From Sphingobacterium allocomposti (GTDB taxonomy: Bacteria; Bacteroidota; Bacteroidia; Sphingobacteriales; Sphingobacteriaceae), in assembly GCF_008124885.1 (NCBI RefSeq), contig NZ_VNHX01000009.1, forward strand, positions 99,561 through 163,560: DNA of 64,000 bases, given 5' to 3'. The notes under the pieces are model-generated. The model had not been told where the DNA came from. It ran no database searches and worked only from the letters and a program-made list of their open reading frames with translations. Both the position numbers and the translations under genes were made by a program. Shown here in pieces: positions 47,957 through 57,687 of the stretch. The number at the start of each line of letters is the position of its first letter. Within the stretch, counting starts at the first letter, position 1.

Positions 47957-49204
47957 ATGGATCTATCAACCATAACCATAGACTCACAGCAGGCGGCCGA
48001 ACGCATAAAAGGTGTGGTTAACCGTACCCCTTTGCAGTATAATATACATTTGTCAGAGAAATACGGCGCCGACATCTACCTCAAACGGGAGGACCTCCAG
48101 GTCGTCCGATCGTATAAGCTGCGGGGGGCCTATAACAAAATTGTTAGCCTATCTGCAGACGAAAGAAGCAGAGGTGTCACCTGTGCCAGCGCCGGCAACC
48201 ACGCCCAAGGAGTCGCATTGTCCTGCAAAAAGCTGGATATTAAGGGCGTAATATTTATGCCTGGCCCTACTCCCCGCCAAAAAATTACGCAGACGGAAAT
48301 GTGGGGCAATGGGAACATCGAAATCGTCCTTACAGGAGATACCTTTGACGATTGCCAGAAGGCCGCCCTGGAATACACGAAAGAACAGAACATGACTTTC
48401 ATTCCTCCTTTTGATGATGAAAAAGTCATCGAAGGCCAAGGTACGGTAGCGGTCGAGATATTGGAAGATCTACCTGACTTAGATGCTATCTTCATTCCTA
48501 TTGGAGGGGGCGGTTTGTCGTCGGGCATTAGCTATCATATGAAAAAGTATGCTCCTCACGTCAAACTGTATGGTGTAGAACCCGAGGGAGCCCCGTCCAT
48601 GTTAGCCGCCCTGGAAAACGGAGCGCCTGTAGAGCTGGAACACATTAATAAGTTTGTGGACGGAGCAGCGGTCAAAAAGATCGGTACGTTGACCTACGCC
48701 ATCAGCAGCAAACTGCTGGATAGCGTGAAACCGATTCCGGAAGGTAAGATATGTACCACGATTTTACAACTTTATAACAAGGACGCCATCGTCGCCGAGC
48801 CGGCGGGCGCATTATCCATCGCGGCACTGGAATTTCATAAAGAAGAAATCAGGGGGAAAAAGATTGTCTGCGTCGTCTCCGGTGGAAACAACGATATAGA
48901 CCGCATGAGCGAAATCAAGGAAATGTCTCTTCTTTATGAAGGTTTTAAACATTACTTTATTGTGCGCTTTCCGCAACGGCCAGGGGCACTGCGGTTGCTC
49001 GTTACGGAAGTTCTCGGCCCAAAAGACGACATTACCCGCTTTGAATATATTAAAAAAACAGAACGGGAGCGCGGACCGGCACTGATAGGAATTGAACTGA
49101 ACGATCCAAAAGATTATACCACATTTATTGAGCGGATGAAAGCTTACAAATTCGAATTTATCGAGGTCAACAAAGACCAAACGTTGTTCGAGTATTTGGT
49201 GTAG
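47957..49204 (+). CDS. ilvA: Threonine dehydratase (biosynthetic)
   Basis: 415 residues. PLP enzyme making 2-ketobutyrate for isoleucine. The PLP lysine is K54 (VRSYKLRGAYNKI), with the glycine loop PIGGGGLSSG for the phosphate. The C-terminal about 85 residues form a single ACT-like domain (FIVRFPQRPGALRLLV), shorter than the double domain of E. coli IlvA. It is the last gene of the branched-chain cluster; a terminator-like hairpin lies about 275 bases after the stop. Confidence 0.96.
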   Translation: MDLSTITIDSQQAAERIKGVVNRTPLQYNIHLSEKYGADIYLKREDLQVVRSYKLRGAYNKIVSLSADERSRGVTCASAGNHAQGVALSCKKLDIKGVIFMPGPTPRQKITQTEMWGNGNIEIVLTGDTFDDCQKAALEYTKEQNMTFIPPFDDEKVIEGQGTVAVEILEDLPDLDAIFIPIGGGGLSSGISYHMKKYAPHVKLYGVEPEGAPSMLAALENGAPVELEHINKFVDGAAVKKIGTLTYAISSKLLDSVKPIPEGKICTTILQLYNKDAIVAEPAGALSIAALEFHKEEIRGKKIVCVVSGGNNDIDRMSEIKEMSLLYEGFKHYFIVRFPQRPGALRLLVTEVLGPKDDITRFEYIKKTERERGPALIGIELNDPKDYTTFIERMKAYKFEFIEVNKDQTLFEYLV

Positions 49205-49292
49205 ATATGTACCTCGTCAAGATTCGACGGTAGCAACTTTGTGCAGCAGCTCGTCACGCTTCCTCGCAATGAACGAAAAAAGCATAAATGCC

Positions 49293-49371
49293 TCATCGCG
49301 AGGAGGCACGACGATGCGATCTTAAATGATATACCGGAAGATTGCGTCCTAGCTAGTGCTCGCCGCAACGA
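49293..49371. repeat. Degenerate REP-like palindrome
   Basis: The left half (TCATCGCGAGGAGGCACGAC and on to GATCTT) and the right half (GAAGATTGCGTC... GCCGCAACGA) are imperfect inverted copies. The sequence resembles the dispersed CATTGCGAGGAGG/AGATTGC palindromes seen in many genomes, in a decayed state. Confidence 0.5.
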
Positions 49372-49480
49372 AAAAAGGTAGACGAGAAACTGAGCAGGAG
49401 TTACCGAAGGTAGCTCCTGAAATCTTCATCATGTTGGCAATCAATAGGGTATTATGGAATAGATAAAAAAGGCTTTGTAG

Positions 49481-49503
49481 AGGAGTCTGAGACTCTCTTT
49501 TAC
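49481..49503 (+). terminator. Likely terminator of the ilv-leu cluster
   Basis: AGGAGTC and GACTCTCT pair around TGA with one mismatch and lead into CTTTTACC. The stem is short, so the call is moderate. It is the last structure before the convergent protease gene. Confidence 0.5.
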
Positions 49504-49623
49504 CCTAAAATCACACTAAGGACAGTGTTAAAAGTTAAGTGGCTAATCCGCAAAAGAGTTTGGGAAACCGTCGTCGACTCCCCAAACTATAACAGCGAGC
49601 CTAAGGGCCTGAAAAATCATCAC

Positions 49624-51123
49624 CTATTTCAGCATATTTCGCTCTTCTACCTGATTGACTACGCCGAGCTTCGATTTCGAGACCCGTGCCGGTGTAGCAG
49701 AACGGTTTATGGACGCCTTGTTGGAAGAGGAGGTCCGTACGCCGGCGAGATCGAGCGCCGCCGCAATCATACTCTCCGTAGGATCGCCAAAGTCCTTAAA
49801 GATATAGTCTTCGACATTTGATCTGTCAACAGCCATTCCGTCCCAAAAATCAGTATACCCATCCTTATTGATAGTCTTGAACGACGTTACCCATAAGGAT
49901 ATTGTCGAATGCACCTTCTGTTCAAAGAAGCCAACCGGTTTACCATACGTCCGATTTGTCTCGGCAATAAGCCGAACGTCCAGATAAGGCTTCAATACCG
50001 AGATCAGCAACTCCGCCGCCGAAGCCGTAGACTCCGTTACTAATACATAAACCGTCTGGAGGCTCAGGTCATTATTTCTCGAAAAATACACGTCAGCAAA
50101 CTCTGCGTTCCGGCCTGTTTTATATCGGGTTAAATAATCGTTCACCTCATACGTAAACATGAGCTGCCCGTCTCCTGCCGGATGAATGATCTTATTCGCC
50201 AGATACTCCGCTGTACTCACATAGCCACCTGTATTGTAGCGCATATCGAGAATCAGTTCGGTTATTCCCCCCTCTTTAAAAGATGTGAATATCTTTTCGA
50301 ACTTCTGATGGTTCGGGCTGTTATTATCTACTTCCTCGAACGAAGAGAACGCCAGGTAGCCTATATTTTTTGAAGGGAATTTATATACGGTGTCGGCCAC
50401 AACCGGATCTATTGCATACGTTGTATACTGCAAAGCATAATCCTGACTGGATCCGGAAGCCGTCTCTATCGTTAATGTCAGGGCTGATCTTTCTAAGGCG
50501 TTTGATAACTTGGTTACGACATCGGTATAGGCGGCTTGATCATCAATATAATAAACAATTTCACCTTTCTCATTTATTCCTTCTCGGACTTTTACCGCAA
50601 GCTTATCATCCCCATTGAGCGCAGTAATAATATGCCCTCGCTTTATTCCCGCTTTCTGTGCGGGAGATCCGCCTTCAACAAAATGAATCACCGGATTCGC
50701 TGTCGTGTCTGTGGTTACTCCAAAAGAAATATAAAGACCATAGCCGTCGTTGTTATCCATACGGAAATGGCCGTACCGGCTCACCTGCCCGCCTGCACTT
50801 ATTTCGGTATAATATGAAAATCGGTCTATATAGCCGCCGCTCTGACGATACCCCGGATGGGCGGGAGTTAGCGCCTTTAACGCAGTCAGGACGGCATCAT
50901 AGCTCGAATAATTGGCGGTGAACGTGCGTAGCACATCGTGATCCGGAACACGTTCTGTCCACAGCGAATAGAGGTTATAATAGTAATAAATGCTATCGCG
51001 GATCAATTGCTCCTTCGTATCTTCGACCGGCTCAGGTTTCGGCTCTGGCGGAGCCACTTCCTTCTTGCAGGCAAATAAAAAAAACGCCATACCCATCACG
51101 GCGATATACTTCATTGTTTTCAT
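49624..51123 (-). CDS. S41 family C-terminal-processing-type peptidase, lipoprotein with PDZ domain
   Basis: 499 residues from the ATG at 51123 (MKTMKYIAVMGMAFFLFACK), which gives a clean lipobox at Cys19; the open frame runs 36 codons further upstream but that part looks non-coding. Order: short proline/glutamate linker (PPEPKPEPVED), helical N-domain, PDZ-like region (about 150-250, EGGSPAQKAGIKRGHIITAL), S41 catalytic domain (about 275-440). The nucleophile is the serine in VTESTASAAELL and the lysine is in TNRTYGKPVGFF. It probably trims or degrades proteins in the cell envelope. Single gene, convergent with ilvA. Confidence 0.9.
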   Translation of the reverse strand: MKTMKYIAVMGMAFFLFACKKEVAPPEPKPEPVEDTKEQLIRDSIYYYYNLYSLWTERVPDHDVLRTFTANYSSYDAVLTALKALTPAHPGYRQSGGYIDRFSYYTEISAGGQVSRYGHFRMDNNDGYGLYISFGVTTDTTANPVIHFVEGGSPAQKAGIKRGHIITALNGDDKLAVKVREGINEKGEIVYYIDDQAAYTDVVTKLSNALERSALTLTIETASGSSQDYALQYTTYAIDPVVADTVYKFPSKNIGYLAFSSFEEVDNNSPNHQKFEKIFTSFKEGGITELILDMRYNTGGYVSTAEYLANKIIHPAGDGQLMFTYEVNDYLTRYKTGRNAEFADVYFSRNNDLSLQTVYVLVTESTASAAELLISVLKPYLDVRLIAETNRTYGKPVGFFEQKVHSTISLWVTSFKTINKDGYTDFWDGMAVDRSNVEDYIFKDFGDPTESMIAAALDLAGVRTSSSNKASINRSATPARVSKSKLGVVNQVEERNMLK

Positions 51124-51316
51124 AAATTGGTTATTTACACCATCTACACGAATATAGCAGTAAAATATGAATTTATTTGCAGCTTCTTGCGATTTAACAA
51201 TTACTTGTCCCGCAGACGATCCCCTGGACATGCCTTCGCTGACCGCCGGCTCTACGCTAAAACAAAAACCATCTCCGGTTGTTTACGATAGAGCAGAAAC
51301 TTAACATTTACACATC

Positions 51317-51835
51317 ATGAAAGCGACAAGCATCTTATTCTTACTGACGATGATCTGTACCCTAAGCTTTGGACAGACAGACAAAAGCAAGCGGCCCAGC
51401 CCTCCCGACAGTGTCACCGTAACTACAAACGACGGCGTTACGGTTGAGATCCATTACAGCAAACCGTCGCTGAAAGGACGTCAGCTTGGGGTTGATGTTG
51501 CTCCAGCAGGCAAAGTATGGCGTACCGGAGCTAACGAAGCCACTACCTTTGCGGTCAACAAAGACGTGACGATAGAAGGCAAAAAGCTGCCCGCAGGTAA
51601 ATACAGCCTTTATTCGATCCCGGGAGAGCAGCAGTCGACCATTATCTTTAACAAGTCATGGAATCAATGGGGAACGAAATATGATCAGACGCAGGACGCG
51701 CTACGGGTGGACATACCCAATACGACAGCAAGCACTCCGCAGGAGCAGTTTTCGATAACCGTGACCCCCACCGGAATCGTAACGCTCGCCTGGGGTGAAT
51801 ATGCTCTCCCCTTTCAGGTGAAAGCCGATCAATAA
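51317..51835 (+). CDS. Secreted DUF2911 family protein
   Basis: 172 residues, signal peptide about 1-19 (ending SFGQ). The middle is a beta-rich DUF2911 domain: VEIHYSKPSLKGRQLG (about 42-57), VWRTGANEATTFAVNKDV (about 68-85), LPAGKYSLYSIPGEQ (about 92-106) and IIFNKSWNQWGTKYDQTQD. The function of this family is unknown. It is divergent from the S41 gene (upstream) and convergent with the S9 peptidase gene, so it stands alone. Confidence 0.9.
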   Translation: MKATSILFLLTMICTLSFGQTDKSKRPSPPDSVTVTTNDGVTVEIHYSKPSLKGRQLGVDVAPAGKVWRTGANEATTFAVNKDVTIEGKKLPAGKYSLYSIPGEQQSTIIFNKSWNQWGTKYDQTQDALRVDIPNTTASTPQEQFSITVTPTGIVTLAWGEYALPFQVKADQ

Positions 51836-51910
51836 CCTGCGGTGTCGCCGTTCCAGCGTGATCACCGGTCACGAGAGCACTGGGCACTGTACCGCATCGA
51901 TTGACGGATA

Positions 51911-51961
51911 AAAAAAAAGAGACACGAGATCTGGGTGCTCACGCCCCCTTCTCGTGTCTCT
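51911..51961 (-). terminator. Strong terminator after the S9 peptidase gene
   Basis: Perfect 11-base arms AGAGACACGAG (51918-51928) and CTCGTGTCTCT (51951-51961). On the minus strand it is followed by eight T. It may also weakly stop the DUF2911 transcript coming from the other side. Confidence 0.9.
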
Positions 51962-51984
51962 AATCTTTGCTTAGCGGCTGACGG

Positions 51985-54387
51985 CTAATTCTTTAAGTAC
52001 TTTTCAAGAAATTGATCTTGCTCCCACAAAGTGTGCAGTACATTTTCCTCGGAGGCATAACCATGCGACTCAAAAGGCAGCAATACCATCCGTACAGGGG
52101 CGCCTAAGTTTTTCAATGCCTGGAAGTAACGCTCCGTCTGCAGGGTGAACGTTCCGGGGTTGTTATCTGCCGCCCCATGGATAAGCAGCATCGGTGTTTT
52201 CATCTTGTCAGCGTGCATAAAAGGCGACATGGTATGGTATACCTCCGGTGCGTCCCAATAATTTCGCTGCTCCGATTGAAAGCCAAAAGGTGTCAGCGTA
52301 CGGTTGTACGCTCCCGAACGGGCAATCCCGACGGCAAACAGTTTAGAATGCGTCAACAGGTTTGCGGTCATAAAAGCCCCGTACGAATGTCCTCCCACAC
52401 CCACCTTTGAGCGGTCAATGTATCCTAGTTTATCCACAGCGTCGATAGCTGCCTCGCCATTCGCCACCAATTGCTCAATAAACGTATCATTGGGTTCGGC
52501 AGTCCCCTCTCCAATAATCGGAAAAGCCGCGTTATCCAACACCGCGTATCCCTTCGTGACCCAGTATATAAAGGAGCCGTAGGAAGGATACGTAAACTGG
52601 TAGGGATTAGCCGTACTCTGTCCGGCAGTGCTCTTATCTTTATATTCTGTTGGATAAGCCCATATCAGCAGCGGCAACTTTTCCTTCTTGTCTCTATCGT
52701 AACCGGCCGGCAAATATAATGTACCCGATAGATCCACGCCATCTTTGCGCTTGTAATGGATAACTTCTTTATGCACGCCATCAAGTCCTTTAAACGGATT
52801 TTCAAGCTGTGTCAAAGCCGTGATCTTCCCAGACTTCATATTTTTTATATAGTAATTCGGATATTCCGTAGCCGATTGTAGAGAGACCAGAATCTCTCCC
52901 TTCTTCATATCTAAAATAGTCGAGATATCTTCTTTTTTTCCGGTAACATTCGACGTGTAAAGGCGTTTCTTCTTTAGAGTTGTCATGTCAAGTTCTTCGA
53001 CAAACGGAAATTGCCCTTCCTTTGTGAATCCACTGCCTATCCAGTAAGTCTTATTGTCTTTAACATGCATTACGTACGATCCGAACTCGTTTTGCTTCAT
53101 GTGAACATTTCCGGGATGACCGTATACATCCTGCGAATTCCTTTCAGATAGGAGCTTCGCCTCTTTTGATGTAGGGTTCAGCAAAAAAATCTTCTCATTG
53201 CGGGTATCGTACCAGCGTGTGTAGACCAAGGCGTTGTTTTTGTCGCCCCAGATGATGCTGGCGAAACGATCAGCCACCTTGAGTAACGATTCTGGCTGTC
53301 CATTGAACGGAGCATCCCAGGATAAAATTTCGTCTCTAAAGGCTACATCTTTGGAAGCATCGCCCTCATCGAGCGCCTCTACATACATGAGCGAAGCTGG
53401 CCGATCGGCGCGCCAAGCCATATTACGCTTACCCTTTCTGGTAGAAGAAAAGCCCTTCGGCATGATCTCTACCAGCGGTGTCTCATTGACAACTTTTAAC
53501 AGCTGGCCTTGCATATCGAATACTGAGGTCTTTTGCGGAAAGTTATAGTAGGGTACGACGTAGGAAAACGGGCGGCTTATCGTCGTCACAAGTAGGTAAT
53601 TGCCGTCCGGGGAAAAAGAACGCTGGCTATATATTGCGGCATCCAGCAACTTCGTTTGCTTTCCTTGTAAATCCACCAGATGGAGCTCTGATTGCGTTAA
53701 CGTTTCAAAATTTGCTTCGTCCTGAGGGGTCTTTAGCAGATCCTGATAGGTACGCAACTGGGAGGTCTGGCCCCCGCTGGTGGATACGATAGGACCTTTC
53801 GGCAACTCCTTTTCCGTATCAATTAATGCAGGCCTGTTTCCAGGCAGCTTGCTGATCAACAAGCTCTTGCTATCCCTATACCAGCTATAGGGTGTCCCCA
53901 TGCTGGCATTTAGGTCATCATCCGTAATCCGCTTGGCTGTTGCAGACGATAGATCAACAATCCACAGTTCAACACCTTTTGCTGTCGTATTCGTAAACGC
54001 CAATGTCCTGGAATCCGGCGAAAAGCCTAGGCTAGCTATCCTGGGCGTCTCCGGCAGCCCCTTTACCTGGAGTTCATCTGCTGTACCAACCCGTTTGATC
54101 TTTATATTATTCAGATAGGCTGTTGTACTAGCGATATTTGTTGTCGGGTTAATGCGCAGCCCTGCCAAGCGTACCTCCGCCTGATTCAGTTCATCGAGGC
54201 TCTTATAAGTTGGCCTGTAAGATAGTACCAACCAATTGTCATCCGGACTCATCATCACGGAAGGTGGACGTTGGTAGTCTGCCAGTTGCAGGATTTCTGC
54301 GGACGGCTTCTGAAATGTGATGCTTTCCTGGGCGTGAACAGCACCAAGCAAGCACGAGAAAAGTAGGAGATTAAAAAATAGCTTCAT
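51985..54387 (-). CDS. S9 family prolyl oligopeptidase-like serine peptidase
   Basis: 800 residues, signal peptide about 1-19. A long beta-propeller region (to about 540; repeated patterns such as SFSPDGNYLLV and SLGFSPDSRTLAFTN) is followed by an alpha/beta hydrolase domain. The catalytic triad is visible: S668 (GGHSYGAF), D741 (HGAADNNPG) and H775 (FESHGYASE). Such enzymes cut oligopeptides after proline or alanine, here probably in the periplasm. A single gene with its own strong terminator. Confidence 0.93.
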   Translation of the reverse strand: MKLFFNLLLFSCLLGAVHAQESITFQKPSAEILQLADYQRPPSVMMSPDDNWLVLSYRPTYKSLDELNQAEVRLAGLRINPTTNIASTTAYLNNIKIKRVGTADELQVKGLPETPRIASLGFSPDSRTLAFTNTTAKGVELWIVDLSSATAKRITDDDLNASMGTPYSWYRDSKSLLISKLPGNRPALIDTEKELPKGPIVSTSGGQTSQLRTYQDLLKTPQDEANFETLTQSELHLVDLQGKQTKLLDAAIYSQRSFSPDGNYLLVTTISRPFSYVVPYYNFPQKTSVFDMQGQLLKVVNETPLVEIMPKGFSSTRKGKRNMAWRADRPASLMYVEALDEGDASKDVAFRDEILSWDAPFNGQPESLLKVADRFASIIWGDKNNALVYTRWYDTRNEKIFLLNPTSKEAKLLSERNSQDVYGHPGNVHMKQNEFGSYVMHVKDNKTYWIGSGFTKEGQFPFVEELDMTTLKKKRLYTSNVTGKKEDISTILDMKKGEILVSLQSATEYPNYYIKNMKSGKITALTQLENPFKGLDGVHKEVIHYKRKDGVDLSGTLYLPAGYDRDKKEKLPLLIWAYPTEYKDKSTAGQSTANPYQFTYPSYGSFIYWVTKGYAVLDNAAFPIIGEGTAEPNDTFIEQLVANGEAAIDAVDKLGYIDRSKVGVGGHSYGAFMTANLLTHSKLFAVGIARSGAYNRTLTPFGFQSEQRNYWDAPEVYHTMSPFMHADKMKTPMLLIHGAADNNPGTFTLQTERYFQALKNLGAPVRMVLLPFESHGYASEENVLHTLWEQDQFLEKYLKN

Positions 54388-54950
54388 ATGTGTTAGTTTA
54401 TGCTAAAATAAGGATTATTTATCAATGAGCTTAACCTTGTGGCAATCTTTTAGGAAAGATGTCTTGCGCGCTGTAGCAATGTCTCGTGGTTGCCCGCGTA
54501 AAAATACAGAAAGCTCGATTTTTTGGCTAGCAGATAGAAGTGATTTCCGTCGAGCGATTGGACAATTACCCCAGCCGGTAGTCGCTTCGAGAGAAGAAAC
54601 GCCATTCAAAAAAAGACAGAAAAATTAGTCACAAATTAGTCAGCTTTTTTAACAGAAAGCTTCTAAATTTTTACGAACTTTTTACAGGTAAATTTGTATA
54701 TCAAACACACTTTTAAAGTTTTCAACATTTACGCCACAAACTGTCATTCAATATTTTACACTAAAAAACTCGCTAGGAAGGCGGTTTATTCATTCCTTTT
54801 CCTTCCCATGTGGAAAAGTATCGTTAACACTCGGGTCTAAAAGTTTGGATATTTGTTATGCTTGAGATGCACATCTGCTCCAAGTTTCGTGTTTTTAACT
54901 TCTAGGCGAGAGGAGAAAACCTCCGTCACAAAATTAAACTTAACAACAAC
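54388..54950. promoter_or_regulatory. Promoter and long leader of the class Ib ribonucleotide reductase operon
   Basis: 563 bases between divergent genes. On the plus strand, TAAATTTG at 54689-54696 matches TAnnTTTG but the upstream TTTG is only TTTT at 17 bases, so the promoter is weak or the call is wrong. If correct, the leader is about 250 bases. A small GAGG/CCTC hairpin lies at about 54911-54924, shortly before the first ATG. I saw no clear cobalamin riboswitch or NrdR box. A 64-67-codon frame on either strand near 54415-54628 is not supported. Confidence 0.35.
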
Positions 54951-55184
54951 ATGGCAAGAATCATTAAATTCGAAAAAAATGACTGTGCTCCATGCGCACA
55001 GGTGTCGGCTTACCTAGATAACAGAGGTATTAGTTATGAAACTATCAACCCCTTTGATCAGCCCGATCTGGCCGCTAAGTTTAAAATCAGAACTGTCCCC
55101 ACCGTTCTAGTCCTGGAAAACGAGGAAGTACAAAAACGCATTATCGGCTTCAAGCCTGAAGAGCTGGCAACATTAGCACTGTAA
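54951..55184 (+). CDS. Small thioredoxin/NrdH-like redox protein
   Basis: 77 residues. Thioredoxin fold with active site CAPC (C12-C15) and a cis-proline region (IRTVPTVLVLE). Length and position before nrdI suggest the NrdH role: reducing the ribonucleotide reductase. The motif is not the usual CxQC of NrdH or the CPYC of glutaredoxin, so I leave it unnamed. It starts the operon, 28 bases before nrdI. Confidence 0.85.
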   Translation: MARIIKFEKNDCAPCAQVSAYLDNRGISYETINPFDQPDLAAKFKIRTVPTVLVLENEEVQKRIIGFKPEELATLAL

Positions 55185-55212
55185 TAGGTTTAACAACTTA
55201 AACTGAGCGAAA

Positions 55213-55620
55213 ATGGTCCATTTATATTACGATTCTAAAACTGGAAACGTCCAGCGCTTTATCCAGAAGGTGGCTCAAATCACCGGATGGCAGGTGCACA
55301 AAATTGAGGACGGACTGAAAGTCTGCGAGGCTGGACATCTTGTCACGTATACGACAAAGCTAGGCTGCGTTCCAGATAATACGAGATTGTTTATGGACAG
55401 ACACGCGGACATGATTTACTCGGTGACCTCCAGTGGCAATAGAAATTGGGGAAAAAATTTCGGATTAGCAGCCAATAAAGTATCAGAAGATTACGATGTC
55501 CCATTGGCCATGAAATTCGAATTGTCGGGCACAATGGAAGATATTCATCAATTTATTGACATAATTAAACACCAATACAATGATAGCAAACGAGGTAGCA
55601 AAAAATTGGATATTGCTTAA
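55213..55620 (+). CDS. nrdI: NrdI flavodoxin-like protein
   Basis: 135 residues. NrdI supplies an oxidant to the manganese form of NrdF so that its tyrosyl radical can form. It shows the NrdI/flavodoxin start VHLYYDSKTGNVQRFI with the phosphate loop (SKTGNV), the TYTTKLG segment (YTT before the FMN loop) and TSSGNRNWGKNFGLAANKV. Overlaps nrdE by 41 bases. Confidence 0.95.
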   Translation: MVHLYYDSKTGNVQRFIQKVAQITGWQVHKIEDGLKVCEAGHLVTYTTKLGCVPDNTRLFMDRHADMIYSVTSSGNRNWGKNFGLAANKVSEDYDVPLAMKFELSGTMEDIHQFIDIIKHQYNDSKRGSKKLDIA

Positions 55621-57685
55621 TAATGAGATCATGATTAAGCATGATGAGGAGTACAGCTTACACAAAGATAAGGAAGCTGTACGTGCCTATTTCTTGGAGT
55701 ATGTAAACAAGAATACGGTGTTCTTTTACACGCTAAAAGAGAAAATAGACTATTTGATCGAGAACAACTACTATATCAATTTCTACGAGTGGTTTACGTT
55801 CGAGCAGATGGAGGAAGTATATAACTTCGTCTACGCTAAAAAATTCCGCTTCCAATCGTTCATGGCTGCGTTCAAGTTCTTCCAAAGCTATGCGCTTCGC
55901 GATGACTCAGGCGAGAAGTTTTTAGAACGCTACGAAGACCGCGTCGTTGCCGTTGCATTGTTCCTTGCTCGTCAGGAAGGCGTACAAAAAGCTATCGAAT
56001 ACGCCGAAATCATGATTAATCAAGAATATCAGCCTGCTACCCCGACGTTCTTGAATGCCGGAAAAAAACGTTCCGGTGAACTCGTTTCTTGTTTTCTGGA
56101 CGAAATTGGTGACAACCTAAACGGTATTGGTTATGCAGTAGATTCTGCGATGAAACTTTCGTCTATCGGCGGCGGCGTTTCGTTTAACATCTCCAAAATA
56201 CGCGCCCGTGGCGAAGCGATAAAAGGCGTCGACGGTCGTGCCGGAGGGGTGCTTCCGATCATGAAGATCATGGAAGATACATTTTCTTATGCGAACCAGC
56301 TTGGACAACGACCCGGCGCCGGAGCTGTATACTTGAATATTTTCCATGCCGACATTGAGGAGTTTTTGGATTGTAAAAAGATTAATGTTGACGAAAAGGT
56401 CCGTATAAAATCACTTTCCATAGGTATCATCGTTCCTGACAAGTTTATGGAACTAGCAGAGAAAGACGAAGCCTGCTACCTCATCTATCCACACACTGTT
56501 ATGCAGGAATACGGACAGTACCTGGACGAAATGGATATGGATTTGATGTACGACGAATTGATCACCAATCCGAATGTAAAAAAGAAAAAAATAAATGCCC
56601 GTCATCTGCTCGTTAGAATAGCTCAAACACAAAAAGAGTCTGGCTATCCATATATTTTCTTTAAAGAAAACGCAAACAGAGGACACGCGTTGAACGGCCT
56701 GGGCAGAGTGAAGTTTTCCAACTTATGTACGGAAATCATGCAAGTGTCTGAAGTTTCAGACATCAACATCTATGGGCAGGAAGACACGATCCGCTATGGA
56801 ATATCCTGCAACCTGGGATCCTTGAACATAGCGACGGTCATGGACAATAAACGCATCAAAGAAACCGTAAAAACGGCTATGCGGGCACTAACCGTCGTAA
56901 CGGACGTGACCAACATTGATATGGTGCCGTCGATTGCCAAAGCGAATAGGGAATTACACTCTGTCGGGCTGGGCGCAATGAACCTACATGGGTTCCTCGC
57001 GAAGAGCTTTATCATGTATGAATCAACGGAGGCGCTGGACTTTGCCAATACGTTCTTCATGATCATGAACTACTATTCCCTTGAAGCATCCATGGAAATT
57101 GCAAAAGAAAGAGGAAAAACGTTTGCCGGCTTTGAGAAATCCGCCTACGCAGACGGCACCTATTTCGACCGCTATACAGAAAAAGAATACGTTCCGACAA
57201 CAGATAAAGTCAAAGAGCTTTTCGAAGGGATCTACATCCCGACAAGCCAGGATTGGGAGAATTTAAAAGCACAGGTAAAAGAACACGGTATCTACCACGC
57301 CTATCGTTTGGCTATAGCACCCAACCAATCGACTTCCTACATCATGAACGCTACCGCGTCCGTTATGCCGGTAGTAGACATCATTGAGGTCCGCGAATAC
57401 GGAGATAGCACGACTTATTATCCTATGCCATATTTAACTAACGACAACTATTTCTACTTTAAATCGGCCTACGATATGGATCAATTTAAGGTCTTGAAAC
57501 TTATTTCTGTCATCCAGCGGCATATCGATCAGGGCGTATCGACAATTCTCCATACGAACTCGAAAGACTCCACCAGGGACTTAGCAAGATATTATATCTA
57601 TGCGCACAAACTGGGCCTAAAGTCCCTGTATTACACCAGAACACGAAAGTCGACCGTAGAGGAGTGTATTTCGTGCTCGGCATAA
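55580..57685 (+). CDS. nrdE: Class Ib ribonucleotide reductase, large subunit
   Basis: 701 residues, full length. Reduces ribonucleotides to deoxyribonucleotides. Key residues: active-site cysteines C171 (VSCFLDE) and C410 (GISCNLGSLN), thiyl-radical cysteine C383 with E385 (NLCTEIM), and the C-terminal redox pair C696/C699 (EECISCSA) that is re-reduced by a thioredoxin-like protein. There is no N-terminal ATP-cone, as expected for class Ib, so activity is not switched by dATP. The start at 55580 is 41 bases inside nrdI; the N-terminal NWILLNNEIM matches class Ib relatives, which supports this long start over the ATG at codon 18. Confidence 0.97.
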   Translation: MIANEVAKNWILLNNEIMIKHDEEYSLHKDKEAVRAYFLEYVNKNTVFFYTLKEKIDYLIENNYYINFYEWFTFEQMEEVYNFVYAKKFRFQSFMAAFKFFQSYALRDDSGEKFLERYEDRVVAVALFLARQEGVQKAIEYAEIMINQEYQPATPTFLNAGKKRSGELVSCFLDEIGDNLNGIGYAVDSAMKLSSIGGGVSFNISKIRARGEAIKGVDGRAGGVLPIMKIMEDTFSYANQLGQRPGAGAVYLNIFHADIEEFLDCKKINVDEKVRIKSLSIGIIVPDKFMELAEKDEACYLIYPHTVMQEYGQYLDEMDMDLMYDELITNPNVKKKKINARHLLVRIAQTQKESGYPYIFFKENANRGHALNGLGRVKFSNLCTEIMQVSEVSDINIYGQEDTIRYGISCNLGSLNIATVMDNKRIKETVKTAMRALTVVTDVTNIDMVPSIAKANRELHSVGLGAMNLHGFLAKSFIMYESTEALDFANTFFMIMNYYSLEASMEIAKERGKTFAGFEKSAYADGTYFDRYTEKEYVPTTDKVKELFEGIYIPTSQDWENLKAQVKEHGIYHAYRLAIAPNQSTSYIMNATASVMPVVDIIEVREYGDSTTYYPMPYLTNDNYFYFKSAYDMDQFKVLKLISVIQRHIDQGVSTILHTNSKDSTRDLARYYIYAHKLGLKSLYYTRTRKSTVEECISCSA

Positions 57686-57687
57686 CT

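Larger units (their letters stand above)
49205..49623. other. Intergenic region between convergent ilvA and S41 protease genes
   Basis: 419 bases with three secondary structure signals: a REP-like palindrome (49293-49371), a stem CAGGAG-T-TACC / GGTA-G-CTCCTG (49395-49419) without a T run, and a terminator-like hairpin (49481-49503). No gene is supported. Confidence 0.6.

Noticed and set aside
51124..51231. Upstream extension of the S41 protease by 36 codons
   Set aside because: The ATG at 51123 gives a clean lipoprotein signal; the extension would bury it.
54388..54950. Cobalamin riboswitch or NrdR boxes before the nrd operon
   Set aside because: No conserved B12 box or paired NrdR-like motifs could be found by eye.
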